Positions 51,593 through 60,562 are shown, numbered from the stretch's first letter. The stretch: 64,000 nucleotides of DNA from Nocardiopsis_C rhodophaea (GCF_039530945.1 NZ_BAAAPC010000006.1:1-64000), one strand, 5' to 3'. The notes: generated by a model not told the origin, from the letters alone. Numbers and translations: made by a program.

Positions 51593-54382
51593 TCAAGAGA
51601 GCATGCGCGCTAGTTCGACGCGAGAGCGAATTCCGAGTTTCACGAACACGTTGCGCAGGTGGTGGTCGACGGTGCGCGGACTGAGGAACAACTGCGCGGC
51701 CACCTCGCGGTTGGTGGCCCCCTCCGCAACGTAGCGGGCCACCTGCAGCTGCCGCGGGCTCAGCCCCGCCGGTGCGGTCCGTTCGCGCGGGCGGACCGCT
51801 TCCCCCGTCGCCCGCAGCTCCGAGCGCGCCTGGCACGACCACGGCGCGGCGTTCAAACCGTCGAAGGTCTCCAGCGCCGAGTACAGGTGCTCCCGTGCCC
51901 GGCGCACCTGGCGGGAACGGCGCAGCATGCTGCCGAACAGGAGCTCGGTACGGGCACGCTCGAAGTCGCAGTACCCGCTCTTGTGCAGGGTGATCGCCTC
52001 CTGGAAGTACTCCTCGGCCCGGCTCCCCTCCGCGCGCAGCGCCCGGCACCGCGCAGCCAGGGCGCGCACGCCGTCGCCGTCGGTCGCCTCGGCCCACCGG
52101 TCGAAGGTGCGCAGTGCGCCCTCCGCACGCTCCAGGTCGTCGGTGCGCATGGCAGCCTCCATGTAGTGCGGGGCACTGAGCATCCGGAGCGCCGCGTGCC
52201 CCCGCCCCGGTCCGGCATTCGCCAGCGCACGCAACCGGGCCACCGCCTCGTTCATCCGCCCCATCCCCAGGTCCAGGTAGGCCAGCGCCCAGGTCGCCAG
52301 TGCCGCGGAAAGACCGAGATCGTGGGAGTGGGCGTGGCGCAGCGCCGCGTCCGCCTGGCGATGGCACTCGCCCTCCTCCCCGTGGAGGGCCGCGACCATG
52401 GCCAGGGTTGCGCGGTGGTGGCTCGCGCAGTTGCGCTGCCCGGTCTCCTCGGCAAGCCGCAGCCCCTCGGTCGCGTTGGACGACGCCAACTCAAACCGCC
52501 CGGTCCACAGCTCGGCGTAGGTCAGGTACGCCAGGGCGCGCGGGATCGCTGACACCGCCCCCGTCCGGCGGGCCACGGCCACGGCGCGGGACTCCAGGGC
52601 ATGGGCACGGACCGGGGCGCCGAGCAGGAGCGCGCAGATCCCGCCCCAGATGAGGGCATCCGGCTCGTCGATACCCTCGGCGTCGTCGAGCGCCCGCCGC
52701 AGCGGAGCCACGGCGTCGGCATGGCGCCCCCGGTACATCGCCGCCTTCCCGGCGATGTAGTCGAACATGAGGCGCGTGCGCGGCGGCTCGTCGAGTCCGC
52801 GCAGTTCCGCCATGCGTTGGGCGGTGTGGCAGAACCGGCGGTGGTCACCGGCCAGGGTGCTGGCTTCGGCCGACTGGAGCAGGGTGCGCAGGGCGAGATC
52901 GCGATGCTCGGGTAGCAGGCGTTCCGCCGCGCCGCCGAGCGCCGTGTGGGCGTCGATGGCGATGCCGGCGCCCAGCTCGATGCGGCCGCGCAGAAGTTCG
53001 GCGCGGCCCCGCACGCTCTCCTGCTGTTGACTGTCGACCGGTACCCGCACGCGGTCGAGCAGAGTACGCGCCCGTTCGGCGCGCCCGGAGAGCCAGGCGT
53101 CGCGGGCCGCCTCGATCAGCCGGTCGGCCGTGGCGGCGCTGTCGCGGGTGAGTTCGGCGGCGCGTTCGAAGAGCCGGGAGGAGGTCGCGTAGCCGCTGTT
53201 CTCCCGTTCCCGCACCGCGACCCGCTCCAGCTCGCGTCCGCATTCTTCGTCATGGTGCGGTGCGGTGGCTGCGCGGTGCCAGGCGCCGCGGCAGAGGTCG
53301 CCGGTCTCGTCGTAGACGCGGGTCAGGATGCGGTGCGCTCTGTGCCGGTGGGCGAGCCCGGCCGTGTGGTAGGCGGCGGACCGCACGAGGGGGTGGCGGA
53401 AGGTGATCGCGTGCTCGTGGGCCCGCACCAGTCCGTCGGCTTCGGCGGGGTGGAGCGCGGCCAGGTCGACGCCGGCGTGCTCGGCAGCGCGCACCAGGAC
53501 CCGGAGGTCCAGCTCCTCCCCCGCTGCCAGGATCAGCAGCAGTGTGCGGGTGGCGGCCGGCAGCCGGTCGACGCGTTCGGTGTAGGTCCGCCCCAGCCGT
53601 CCCCCGGGCTCGGGCACGCAGGGCAGGGGGTCGGCTCCGGCGAGCTGGGCGGGGCTCAGGGAGGCGACCAGTTCTACGGCCGCCAGTGGGTTGCCCTGTG
53701 CGAGGGCGGCGAGTTCCGCGCGCACAGCATCGTTCAGCGGGTGCGGTGCGGTGTCGCCCAGGATGGCGTGGATGGCGTCGGCGTCGAGGGGGTCGAGGCG
53801 GTGGAGGGGGATCCCCGTGGCCAGGCGCACCCGGTCCTCGGCGGTGGCCCGCGCCTCGCTGCGGGCGGCGACCAGAAGGACCATCCCCTCGCTCCCGGAC
53901 CGACGCGCGGCGAAGGACAGGACGTCGAGTGAGGCGGTGTCGAGCCAGTGGGCGTCGTCGACGCGGATGAGGAGGGGGCCGTCATGGGCTACTTCGGTGA
54001 GCAGGTTCAGCACGGCGACGGAGAGCAGGAAGGGTTCGGGTGCCGGGGCGGCGGCCTGGCCGAGGGCGGCGTCGAGGGCGTCGCGCTGCGGGTCGGGGAG
54101 GGCGGCCGAGTGGTGCATGACGGGGCGCAGCAGGCGGTGCAGCCCGGCGAAGGCCAGGTCGGTCTCGGTGGGCACGCCGCGGGCGTCCAGGGAGGTGAAT
54201 TCGGGTGCCGCCCTCAGGGCGTCGTCGAGGAGGCAGGTCTTGCCGATCCCGGGTTCGCCGAGGACGACCAGGGCGCCGCTCGTATCCGCGCGGGCGTCCG
54301 TGAGGAGGCGCCGGACAACGCTTTGTTCGCGGTCGCGGCCGCGTAGACGGATCGAACGTGTGACGGGGGGCACATCCAACAC
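51593..54382 (-). CDS. LAL-type LuxR family transcriptional regulator
   Basis: 929 residues. Order: N-terminal AAA-like ATPase with Walker A GEPGIGKTCLL (about 41-51) and Walker B LLIRVDDAHWLD; a long TPR-like helical region (about 370-850); C-terminal LuxR HTH (GLSPRQLQVARYVAEGATNREVAAQLFLSPRTVDHHLRNVFVKLGIRSR, about 870-920). Such large ATP-binding LuxR regulators often activate nearby secondary-metabolite or degradative genes; here the divergent neighbour is a secreted lipase. GTG at 54382 fits a leaderless transcript; GTG at 54373 is an alternative. Confidence 0.88.
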   Translation of the reverse strand: MLDVPPVTRSIRLRGRDREQSVVRRLLTDARADTSGALVVLGEPGIGKTCLLDDALRAAPEFTSLDARGVPTETDLAFAGLHRLLRPVMHHSAALPDPQRDALDAALGQAAAPAPEPFLLSVAVLNLLTEVAHDGPLLIRVDDAHWLDTASLDVLSFAARRSGSEGMVLLVAARSEARATAEDRVRLATGIPLHRLDPLDADAIHAILGDTAPHPLNDAVRAELAALAQGNPLAAVELVASLSPAQLAGADPLPCVPEPGGRLGRTYTERVDRLPAATRTLLLILAAGEELDLRVLVRAAEHAGVDLAALHPAEADGLVRAHEHAITFRHPLVRSAAYHTAGLAHRHRAHRILTRVYDETGDLCRGAWHRAATAPHHDEECGRELERVAVRERENSGYATSSRLFERAAELTRDSAATADRLIEAARDAWLSGRAERARTLLDRVRVPVDSQQQESVRGRAELLRGRIELGAGIAIDAHTALGGAAERLLPEHRDLALRTLLQSAEASTLAGDHRRFCHTAQRMAELRGLDEPPRTRLMFDYIAGKAAMYRGRHADAVAPLRRALDDAEGIDEPDALIWGGICALLLGAPVRAHALESRAVAVARRTGAVSAIPRALAYLTYAELWTGRFELASSNATEGLRLAEETGQRNCASHHRATLAMVAALHGEEGECHRQADAALRHAHSHDLGLSAALATWALAYLDLGMGRMNEAVARLRALANAGPGRGHAALRMLSAPHYMEAAMRTDDLERAEGALRTFDRWAEATDGDGVRALAARCRALRAEGSRAEEYFQEAITLHKSGYCDFERARTELLFGSMLRRSRQVRRAREHLYSALETFDGLNAAPWSCQARSELRATGEAVRPRERTAPAGLSPRQLQVARYVAEGATNREVAAQLFLSPRTVDHHLRNVFVKLGIRSRVELARMLS

Positions 54383-54389
54383 ACCGTCA

Positions 54390-54418
54390 AAGTTACTCGC
54401 CAGTAAAAGACGTGTAAA
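54390..54418 (-). promoter_or_regulatory. Promoter of the LAL regulator gene
   Basis: On the minus strand TTTACA (54413-54418), 17-bp spacer, TAACTT (54390-54395). The start is expected at about 54383, next to the GTG at 54382, so the transcript would be leaderless. Confidence 0.55.
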
Positions 54419-54499
54419 TCGGACCGGTGATTTCGCCGATGCACCGAACACCGTACATAGCCGACACTTCTGACAAATCCCCCACCCCCGGGAGTACAG

Positions 54500-55198
54500 A
54501 TGCGTCGTCTTCTCACCTGCCTGTGCGGCATCGCCGCGGCCGCCCTGGTGTTCGCCACCGGCGCTCCCGCCCAGGCCCAGAGCCGGGCCCCCGAGACCAC
54601 CCCCGTCGTCTTCGTTCACGGATTCGCCGGGAAGGGGAGCCAGTGGTGGGCCATGCGGCGGGACTTTTTGGCCAACGGCTATACCGAGGACCAGCTGCAC
54701 GTCTTCACCTACAACTCGCTGCGCTCGAACGAGACCAGCGCCGAACGCCTCGCGGGGTTCGTCGACGAGGTGCTCGCCACGACCGGCGCGGACAGAGTCG
54801 ACCTGGTGACCCATTCCATGGGCGGGCTGCCCTCGCGCTGGTACATCAGGTTCCTCGGCGGAGCCGACCGTGTCGACGACTGGGTCTCCATCGGAGGGCC
54901 GAACAACGGAACCGCGGTCGCCGGGGCCTGCTTCTCCCTGTTCACCTCCTGCCGGGAGATGAAGCGCGGCTCGGGGTTCCTGAGCGATCTCAACGCCGAC
55001 GACCCGACGCCGCACGGCGTGAACTACGTGACCTTCCGCTCCCCCTGCGACCTGATCATCTCGCCGATCAGCAGCACCGCCCTCGACGGCGCGGCCAACC
55101 ACCGCACCCGCTGCCTGGAGCACATCTCCATGATGTGGGCGCCCAGCGTCATCACGTCGGTGCGCGAGACGATCTCCTCACCCCTTATTTTTGACTGA
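54500..55198 (+). CDS. Secreted alpha/beta-hydrolase (lipase-like)
   Basis: 232 residues with a signal peptide (about 1-27, ending AQAQS). The fold begins VVFVHGFAGKGSQWWAM; the nucleophile elbow is DLVTHSMGGL (T-H-S-M-G, where Gly is usual at the first place). A His in LEHISMM is the likely catalytic base. Four or more Cys suggest disulfides. It resembles secreted actinomycete triacylglycerol lipases. The ATG is preceded by GGGAG. Divergent from the LAL regulator, it is a plausible target of it. Confidence 0.88.
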   Translation: MRRLLTCLCGIAAAALVFATGAPAQAQSRAPETTPVVFVHGFAGKGSQWWAMRRDFLANGYTEDQLHVFTYNSLRSNETSAERLAGFVDEVLATTGADRVDLVTHSMGGLPSRWYIRFLGGADRVDDWVSIGGPNNGTAVAGACFSLFTSCREMKRGSGFLSDLNADDPTPHGVNYVTFRSPCDLIISPISSTALDGAANHRTRCLEHISMMWAPSVITSVRETISSPLIFD

Positions 55199-55220
55199 TC
55201 GTTCCCGATAGGTGTAGCGT
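55191..55220 (+). promoter_or_regulatory. Leaderless promoter of the second TetR gene
   Basis: TTGACT (55191-55196), 18-bp spacer, TAGCGT (55215-55220, TAGNNT type). The start is expected at about 55227-55228, at the ATG (55228), so the mRNA is probably leaderless. Confidence 0.65.
55193..55204. promoter_or_regulatory. TetR operator-like box in the tetR promoter
   Basis: GACTGATCGTTC, ten of twelve positions matching the perfect palindrome GAACGATCGTTC. It overlaps the -35, so binding would repress. A matching box is at 55907-55918. Confidence 0.55.
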
Positions 55221-55227
55221 CGCCGAC

Positions 55228-55809
55228 ATGGCACGAACCAAGGAGTTCGACCCGGACGCGGCGCTGCACGCTGCCATCGAGATGTTCTGGGAGCGCGGGT
55301 ACGAGGCGACGTCCATGGCCGACCTCGTCGAGCACCTCGGAGTCGCCCGGGCGAGCATCTACGCGACGTTCGGCGGCAAGCGCGAGCTCTACCTCAAGGC
55401 GCTCGACCGCTACGGGGAGCTGGCCGACCCCGACCTCATCCAGCGGCTCTCCCAACCCGGACCCGCACTGCCTGCTGTGCGGGACCTGATCCTCAGGTTC
55501 GCCGAGGAGGCAGCGGGCGAGGGCGCCCGCCGCGGCTGTCTCATCACCAACACCGCAGTCGAACTCGCCCCGCACGACGCCCAGGCCGCCCAGCGGGTCG
55601 AGGCGGCGTGGCTGATCCAGGAGACCGCCATCGCCGGTGCGCTGAGTCGAGCGCAGGCCCAGGGCGAGCTTTCCGAGGACCGCGACGCCCGCGGGCTCGC
55701 CCGCTGCCTGGTCGTACTCCTGCAGGGCATCCGCGTCGCGGGCAAGACCTCCACCGACCCGGGGCGTGTACGGGCCGCGGCCGAACAGGCGCTGGCACTG
55801 CTGGACTGA
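55228..55809 (+). CDS. TetR family transcriptional regulator
   Basis: 193 residues. The N-terminal HTH (EFDPDAALHAAIEMFWERGYEATSMADLVEHLGVARASIYATFGGKRELYLKALDRYG) is canonical. The C-terminal domain has a Cys (GCLITNTAVELAPHD) shared by many members of this subgroup, which sense small hydrophobic or reactive compounds. The downstream SDR gene shares an operator-like box, so this protein likely represses itself and the SDR. Confidence 0.9.
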   Translation: MARTKEFDPDAALHAAIEMFWERGYEATSMADLVEHLGVARASIYATFGGKRELYLKALDRYGELADPDLIQRLSQPGPALPAVRDLILRFAEEAAGEGARRGCLITNTAVELAPHDAQAAQRVEAAWLIQETAIAGALSRAQAQGELSEDRDARGLARCLVVLLQGIRVAGKTSTDPGRVRAAAEQALALLD

Positions 55810-55906
55810 CCCGCACCCGACCCGCGGACAAGCGCCCCGGCGTCCCGCCGCTATTCGGCTATCCCCTCGCACCGCCCTTCCCTGGGCGACGCATGGCCAA
55901 ATTCAA

Positions 55907-55918
55907 GAACGATCGATC
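55907..55918. promoter_or_regulatory. TetR operator-like box upstream of the SDR gene
   Basis: GAACGATCGATC, matching the palindrome GAACGATCGTTC at all but two positions. It abuts a TAAAAT -10-like element (55919-55924), 98 bp before the SDR ATG at 56005. Confidence 0.55.
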
Positions 55919-56004
55919 TAAAATTTCGTCGCACTCGTGCCCGGCGAACCGCTAACCGACCCCGACCGAAGACGACCCACCGATATCGACAGGAGTTCTC
56001 GCTC

Positions 56005-56766
56005 ATGACCGCACGATTCACCGGAAAAACCGTTCTCGTTACCGGCAGCGGGCGCGGCATCGGCCGCGGTATTGCGCTGGCCTTCGCCCGCGAAGGCGCG
56101 TCCGTCGTCGTGGCCGGGCGCACCCGCGCCCCGATCGAGGAAACGGCCCGGCTGATCGGCCAGGGCGGCGGGACCGCGACGGCCGTGACCGCGGACGTCA
56201 CCGATTCCGCCTCCGTGGCCTCCCTCATCTCCACGACCGTGGCGACCTACGGATCGCTCGACGTCGCCGTCAACAACGCCGGAGTACTGACCACCCGGGG
56301 CCCGCTCGCCGACATCGACGAGCAGCAGTGGCGCTCAATGCTCGACATCAATGTCACCGGCGTGCTGCTCTCGATGAAGCACGAGGTCGCGCACATGCGG
56401 GCCAATGGTGGAGGCTCCATCGTCAACATCTCCTCCACGCTCGGCTGGCACGTGCGCCATGCCGGCGTCGCCGGGTACGCGGCCACCAAGGCGGCGGTCA
56501 CGGCCCTGACGAGGACGGCCGCGCTGGACCACATGGGCGAGGGGGTCAGGATCAACACCGTGAGCCCGGGGCCGGTGGCGACACCCATGTCCTTGCTACC
56601 GGGGGAGTCCGGCACCGACCGCGCTGACCGCCTCAAGGAGACGAGCCCCGTCGGCCGTGTCGGGGCCGTGGAGGAGATCGCCGCCGCGGTGCTGCATCTT
56701 GCCGCCCCAGAGTCGGCCTACACCGTCGGTGCCGACCTGGCAGTGGACGGGGGCGTCAGCGCCTGA
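56005..56766 (+). CDS. Short-chain dehydrogenase/reductase
   Basis: 253 residues, a classical SDR. Cofactor loop TGSGRGIG, NNAGV, catalytic Ser near IVNISSTLGW, YAATK (Tyr and Lys of the active site) and the substrate-proximal SPGPVATPM are intact. The residue after the second strand (GRTR) suggests NADP(H), a tentative guess. The ATG has AGGAG upstream. It lies behind a TetR gene whose operator-like box appears in both promoters. Confidence 0.92.
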   Translation: MTARFTGKTVLVTGSGRGIGRGIALAFAREGASVVVAGRTRAPIEETARLIGQGGGTATAVTADVTDSASVASLISTTVATYGSLDVAVNNAGVLTTRGPLADIDEQQWRSMLDINVTGVLLSMKHEVAHMRANGGGSIVNISSTLGWHVRHAGVAGYAATKAAVTALTRTAALDHMGEGVRINTVSPGPVATPMSLLPGESGTDRADRLKETSPVGRVGAVEEIAAAVLHLAAPESAYTVGADLAVDGGVSA

Positions 56767-56835
56767 CCGGCTGCGCACACGGTGCCCACGTGGCGGGCCG
56801 GTTGCCGGGCGGCAACCGGCCCGCCACGCCACGCG

Positions 56836-58173
56836 TCACCACAGGACCACCTTGGCGATCTCGAAGTAGATGATCAGGCCGGTTCCGTCGACCAGGGTCG
56901 CGATGAACGGGGCGGAGACGACCGCCGGGTCTATGCCGAGTCGGCGCAGCACCAGCGGCAGGATCGAGGAGACCAGGGCCGACCACAGGACGATCGCCGC
57001 GACCGTCAGCACCACGACCAGGGTGACCTGCGGCCCCACCCCCAGCATCCAGGCGCGGATCATCGCGGCCCCGGCCATCCCCACCGCGATCAGCATGCCG
57101 GTGCCCATCTCCTTGCGGATCACCCGGCCCATGTCGCGCAGGGCCACCTCGCCGGTGGCCATCGCCCGGATGAGGGTGGTGGTGATCTGGGTTCCGGTGT
57201 TGCCGCCGGTCCCGATCAGCAGCGGGACGAAGAAGGCGAGCGCGATGGCCGCCTCCAGCTCCTCCTCGAAGTGCCGCAGGACGGTGCCGGTGTAGGCCTC
57301 GGCTGCGAAGAGCACCAGCAGCCACAGGATCCGCTTCTTCCACAGCTTCCACGGAGAAGCGTGCAGGTAGGGCACGTCCAGCGGGGAGGAGCCGCCCTGA
57401 CGCTCGGCGTCCTCGGTGGCCTCCTCCTCGACGATGTCGGCGACGCCGTCGGCGGTGATGACACCGACGATCCGGCCGTCGGCCACCACCGGGATGGCCG
57501 CGAGGTCGTGCGCGTTGAGCAGCCGCGCCGCCTCCTCGCGGTCGGCGTCGGCGGTGACGTCGATGACGCGGGTCCGCATCAGCTCGCCGAGCGGCCTGTC
57601 GGACGGGGCGAGCACGAGCTCGCGGAACGGGACCACGCCGCGCAGTTCTCCGTGGTCGCCGGTGACATACAGCGTGAATGCCACCGCGCCGTCGGCGGCG
57701 CTCTCCCGCACCCGCTCGATGGCCTCCCCCGCGGGGGTGTCGGCGGGCAGGGCGATGAATACGGGCGTCATGTGCGCCCCGGCGCTCGTCGGCGGGTGGG
57801 CGAGCACCGTCCGCAGGGGGGCCGAGCGCTCCCGGTCCAGGCGCGCCAGGACCTCGACGACCAGCGGGGAGGGCATCTCGCGCAGGATCGCGGCGGCGCG
57901 GTCGGGCCGGATGCGGCCGATGGTCTCGATCAGGGTGGGCAGCGGGAGCTGCCCGAGGAAGTCGGCGGCGGTGTGCCGGTCCACCGACTCGACCAGCCGG
58001 GCGGTGGCGGGCGGACCGATGAGGTAGGCCAGCCGCGCGGCGCGGTCCTGGTCCAGCCGGGCCAGCTCCTCGCCGCGCTCGTGGGGGTCGGTGACGTCAC
58101 CGAACCAGCGCTCCAGCGCGTCGGGGCGGGGCTCGTTGAGAACGGTGCGCAGGGACGTGCGAACGAGGGTCAT
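56836..58173 (-). CDS. mgtE: Magnesium transporter MgtE
   Basis: 445 residues. N-terminal helical domain (about 1-125), two CBS domains (about 130-260, including VGVITADGVADIVEEEATED) that sense cytoplasmic Mg2+, a connecting helix (SPWKLWKKRILWLLVLF), and five membrane helices with the pore motif LLIGTGGNTGTQ and the end DPAVVSAPFIATLVDGTGLIIYF. MgtE is a Mg2+ channel closed by high internal Mg2+. An M-box riboswitch lies upstream, giving a second, RNA-level control by the same ion. Confidence 0.94.
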   Translation of the reverse strand: MTLVRTSLRTVLNEPRPDALERWFGDVTDPHERGEELARLDQDRAARLAYLIGPPATARLVESVDRHTAADFLGQLPLPTLIETIGRIRPDRAAAILREMPSPLVVEVLARLDRERSAPLRTVLAHPPTSAGAHMTPVFIALPADTPAGEAIERVRESAADGAVAFTLYVTGDHGELRGVVPFRELVLAPSDRPLGELMRTRVIDVTADADREEAARLLNAHDLAAIPVVADGRIVGVITADGVADIVEEEATEDAERQGGSSPLDVPYLHASPWKLWKKRILWLLVLFAAEAYTGTVLRHFEEELEAAIALAFFVPLLIGTGGNTGTQITTTLIRAMATGEVALRDMGRVIRKEMGTGMLIAVGMAGAAMIRAWMLGVGPQVTLVVVLTVAAIVLWSALVSSILPLVLRRLGIDPAVVSAPFIATLVDGTGLIIYFEIAKVVLW

Positions 58174-58544
58174 GGCGTCTCCTCAGAGGTGCGGTAAGAA
58201 TGCGCAGGCACGCGGAAATAGCCGTTCGGCGTGGGAACGGACGGGTCCGTCAATGGACGGCGTGGTACTACGGGAAGCGGACGCGAAACCCGCGGATAAT
58301 CACCGCGTCACGAATGCGCGCATTCGGGGGACGGCATTCCGCAGGGTCGCCGAGAGCGGACTTCGACCCGGACTCATCTGCCATCACCTCCCCCAGTCGC
58401 GCCCGGACCGGCCGGTGCGCCCCTGCGCCGCGGACCGGTCAGCCGCGGCGGCACCACCGCGATCGGTGAACGCCGCCCGTGACGTGAGGGCCGCGGGCAA
58501 CGCCCTGCGGTCGCACCCCTCGACAAGAGCGAGGGAGGAAGAAG
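58174..58544. other. Long leader between the M-box and mgtE
   Basis: About 370 nt of transcribed leader separates the aptamer from the mgtE ATG. It must hold the expression platform; GC-rich self-complementary stretches occur (for example near 58419-58450 and 58480-58510) but I could not single out the terminator. No gene is evident. Confidence 0.4.
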
Positions 58545-58712
58545 ACCTCCACGTCAGAGCTTTGGCACTGCGCGACGTGATCCAGGTGCCCGGAAGCCAC
58601 TTCGGGCCACCCCTTAAGCCGGGGAGGCCTGTCCTAGCCCGGCGGTGTCTCTCGACACCGGCGGACCAGTGGCCTGTGTTCGCGCAGGAGCCTCACCGAA
58701 CGAGGTACTGCC
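58545..58712 (-). promoter_or_regulatory. M-box magnesium riboswitch upstream of mgtE
   Basis: On the minus strand the signature is clear: TTCGGTGAGGCTCCT near the 5' end, then CGGGCTAGGACAGGCC, and the conserved 3' segment CAGTGCCAAAGCTCTGACG. Flanking ACCTC and GAGGT form the closing P1 stem. M-box RNAs bind several Mg2+ ions and lower transporter expression when Mg2+ is high. The conserved elements sit in the correct order and spacing. Confidence 0.9.
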
Positions 58713-58717
58713 GTTTC

Positions 58718-58746
58718 AGTTTGGACCCCGGCCCGCAGTTCGTCAA
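58718..58746 (-). promoter_or_regulatory. Candidate promoter of the M-box/mgtE transcript
   Basis: On the minus strand TTGACG (58741-58746), 17-bp spacer, CAAACT (58718-58723), placing the start just before the M-box. Confidence 0.5.
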
Positions 58747-58881
58747 ATTCCGCGTCCGATCGACAATGCCGCCCTCGACACGGCAAGGGGTCATCGTGAA
58801 AGGGGTCCGTCATTGCCGTGATCACCTCGGTATTCGCGACCGCGAAAAGCCGCGGAGCCACGCGATAGCCACGGGCCACAG

Positions 58882-59331
58882 TCACGGGTGTCGATTGATA
58901 TGTGGCTCGTCCAATATGAACATCGTCTGGGTGTTGCGCACCTCCGGGAGCCGCTGCAAGCGCTCCAGGACGAAGGTCCGCAGGGCGGCGGCGTCAGCCA
59001 CGCGGACGAGGAGGAGCAGGTCGACGTCGCCGGAGACCAGTGCGGCGTGGTCGACCTCGGGGATGTCGCAGAGGTAGTCGCGGAACCTCTCCCAGGAGTG
59101 CTGTTCGATCCGCACCGACACGTAGGCGGCGAGGCCGGCCCCGTACTTCTCCGGGTCGATGACGGCGGTGAACCCGCGGATCACCCCCTGGTCGCGGAGC
59201 CGGTCGAGCCGCGCGTAGGCGTTCGCCCGGGAGATGTGGACCTGCTGGGCGACAGCGCGGATGGACATTCGGCCGTCCGCCTTGAGCAGCTCGATGATGT
59301 GCCGGTCCACCGGGTCCAGATCCACGGCCAT
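58882..59331 (-). CDS. Lrp/AsnC family regulator (BkdR-like)
   Basis: 149 residues. N-terminal HTH (DPVDRHIIELLKADGRMSIRAVAQQVHISRANAYARLDRLRDQGVIRGF) followed by the ligand-binding AsnC/RAM domain (AAYVSVRIEQHSWERF, EVDHAALVSGDVDLLLLVRVADAAALRTFVLERLQRLPEVRNTQTMFIL). Lrp-type BkdR proteins control branched-chain keto acid dehydrogenase genes in response to branched-chain amino acids. It is divergent from bkdA with an inverted repeat between. The ATG at 59331 has AGGTGAG. Confidence 0.9.
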   Translation of the reverse strand: MAVDLDPVDRHIIELLKADGRMSIRAVAQQVHISRANAYARLDRLRDQGVIRGFTAVIDPEKYGAGLAAYVSVRIEQHSWERFRDYLCDIPEVDHAALVSGDVDLLLLVRVADAAALRTFVLERLQRLPEVRNTQTMFILDEPHINRHP

Positions 59332-59428
59332 GTGTCTCACCTCACACCGCGCGAGCGGAGATCGAGTAGGACGATCTGCAGCGACAGCGGCAGCGAACGG
59401 CAATCTGTCCACGGTCGCCCGCCGGATA

Positions 59429-59458
59429 TGGACAATATGGGGTGATTCACTTCATATT
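59429..59458 (+). promoter_or_regulatory. Leaderless bkd promoter with inverted repeat
   Basis: TGGACA (59429-59434), 18-bp spacer, CATATT (59453-59458); the start should fall on or next to the ATG at 59465. The inverted repeat AATATG (59434-59439)...CATATT (59453-59458), spacing 13, overlaps both promoter elements and is a good candidate for Lrp binding. Confidence 0.6.
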
Positions 59459-59464
59459 CAAGAC

Positions 59465-60562
59465 ATGAAGCGCACCGATGAGTTGGCCGGCTCGGCTCCT
59501 CCACTCCCATCCCGGGAGCCGATTCGCCTTGTGGACCCGCAGGGCCACCGCGTCGGCGAGGCCGAATACCCCACTCCCGAACCCGGCACCTTGCTGGCGC
59601 TGTTACGGGCGATGCTCATTGGGCGGCGCTTCGACCGTCAGGCCAGCGCGCTGGCCCGGCAGGGCCGCCTCGCGGTCTACCCCTCCTCGCATGGCCAGGA
59701 GGCGTGCCAGGTGGGCGGCGTGCTGGCGCTGGCGGACGACGACTGGCTCTTCCCCACCTATCGCGACTGCGTGTCACTGGTCACCCGCGGCGTCGACCCC
59801 ATCGAGGTCCTCACGCTGCTGCGCGGCGACTGGCACAGCGGCTATGACCCCGAGCGACACCGCTGCGCCCCGCAGTGCACCCCGCTGGCCACCAACGCCT
59901 CCCACGCGGTCGGCCTGACGTACGCCGCGCGGCGCAAGGGCGAGGACGCGGCGGCGCTGGTGCTCATGGGCGACGGCGCCACCAGCGAGGGCGACGCCCA
60001 CGAGGCGTACAACTTCGCGGCGGTGTGGAACACCCCGGTCGTCTTCCTGATCCAGAACAACCGGTGGGCGATCAGTGTCCCGGTGCACAAGCAGTCCGTC
60101 GCCCCGACGCTGGCGCACAAGGCCATCGGGTACGGGATGCGCGGCTATAACGTCGACGGCAATGACGCGGCGGCCGTCCACGCCGTCGTCAGCCACGCCC
60201 TCGCCGAGGCCCGGGCCGGCGGCGGCCCCGCGATCGTCGAGGCGCAGACCTACCGCCTGGACCCGCACACCAACTCCGACGACCCGCAGCGCTACCGGGA
60301 CGACACCGAGGTGGAGTACTGGAAGGCGCGCGACCCGATCACCCGCCTGGAGGCCCTGCTGCGCGGCGAGGGGCTGCTCGACGATGCCGAGGCGGAGCGC
60401 ATGGGCGCCGAGGCCGAGCGTGTGGCCGCCGATGTGCGCGAGCGGCTCTCCGGACCGGACCGGCTCACCCCCGAGGAGCTCTTCTCCCACGTGTACTCCG
60501 CCGCACCGGCGATGCTGCGGCGGCAGCGCCAGGAGCTGCTCGACGAGACGCGGAAGGGCTGA
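59465..60562 (+). CDS. bkdA: Branched-chain alpha-keto acid dehydrogenase E1 alpha subunit
   Basis: 365 residues. Thiamine diphosphate binding motif GDGATSEGDAHEAYNFAAVWNTPVVFLIQNN, with SSHGQEACQVGGVLAL upstream and YRLDPHTNSDDPQRYRDDTEVEYWKARDPITRLEALL downstream, places it in the E1 alpha family for branched-chain 2-oxo acids (or a close 2-oxoacid). It forms a heterotetramer with the product of the next gene. There is no Shine-Dalgarno; a leaderless start fits the promoter at 59429-59458. Confidence 0.9.
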   Translation: MKRTDELAGSAPPLPSREPIRLVDPQGHRVGEAEYPTPEPGTLLALLRAMLIGRRFDRQASALARQGRLAVYPSSHGQEACQVGGVLALADDDWLFPTYRDCVSLVTRGVDPIEVLTLLRGDWHSGYDPERHRCAPQCTPLATNASHAVGLTYAARRKGEDAAALVLMGDGATSEGDAHEAYNFAAVWNTPVVFLIQNNRWAISVPVHKQSVAPTLAHKAIGYGMRGYNVDGNDAAAVHAVVSHALAEARAGGGPAIVEAQTYRLDPHTNSDDPQRYRDDTEVEYWKARDPITRLEALLRGEGLLDDAEAERMGAEAERVAADVRERLSGPDRLTPEELFSHVYSAAPAMLRRQRQELLDETRKG

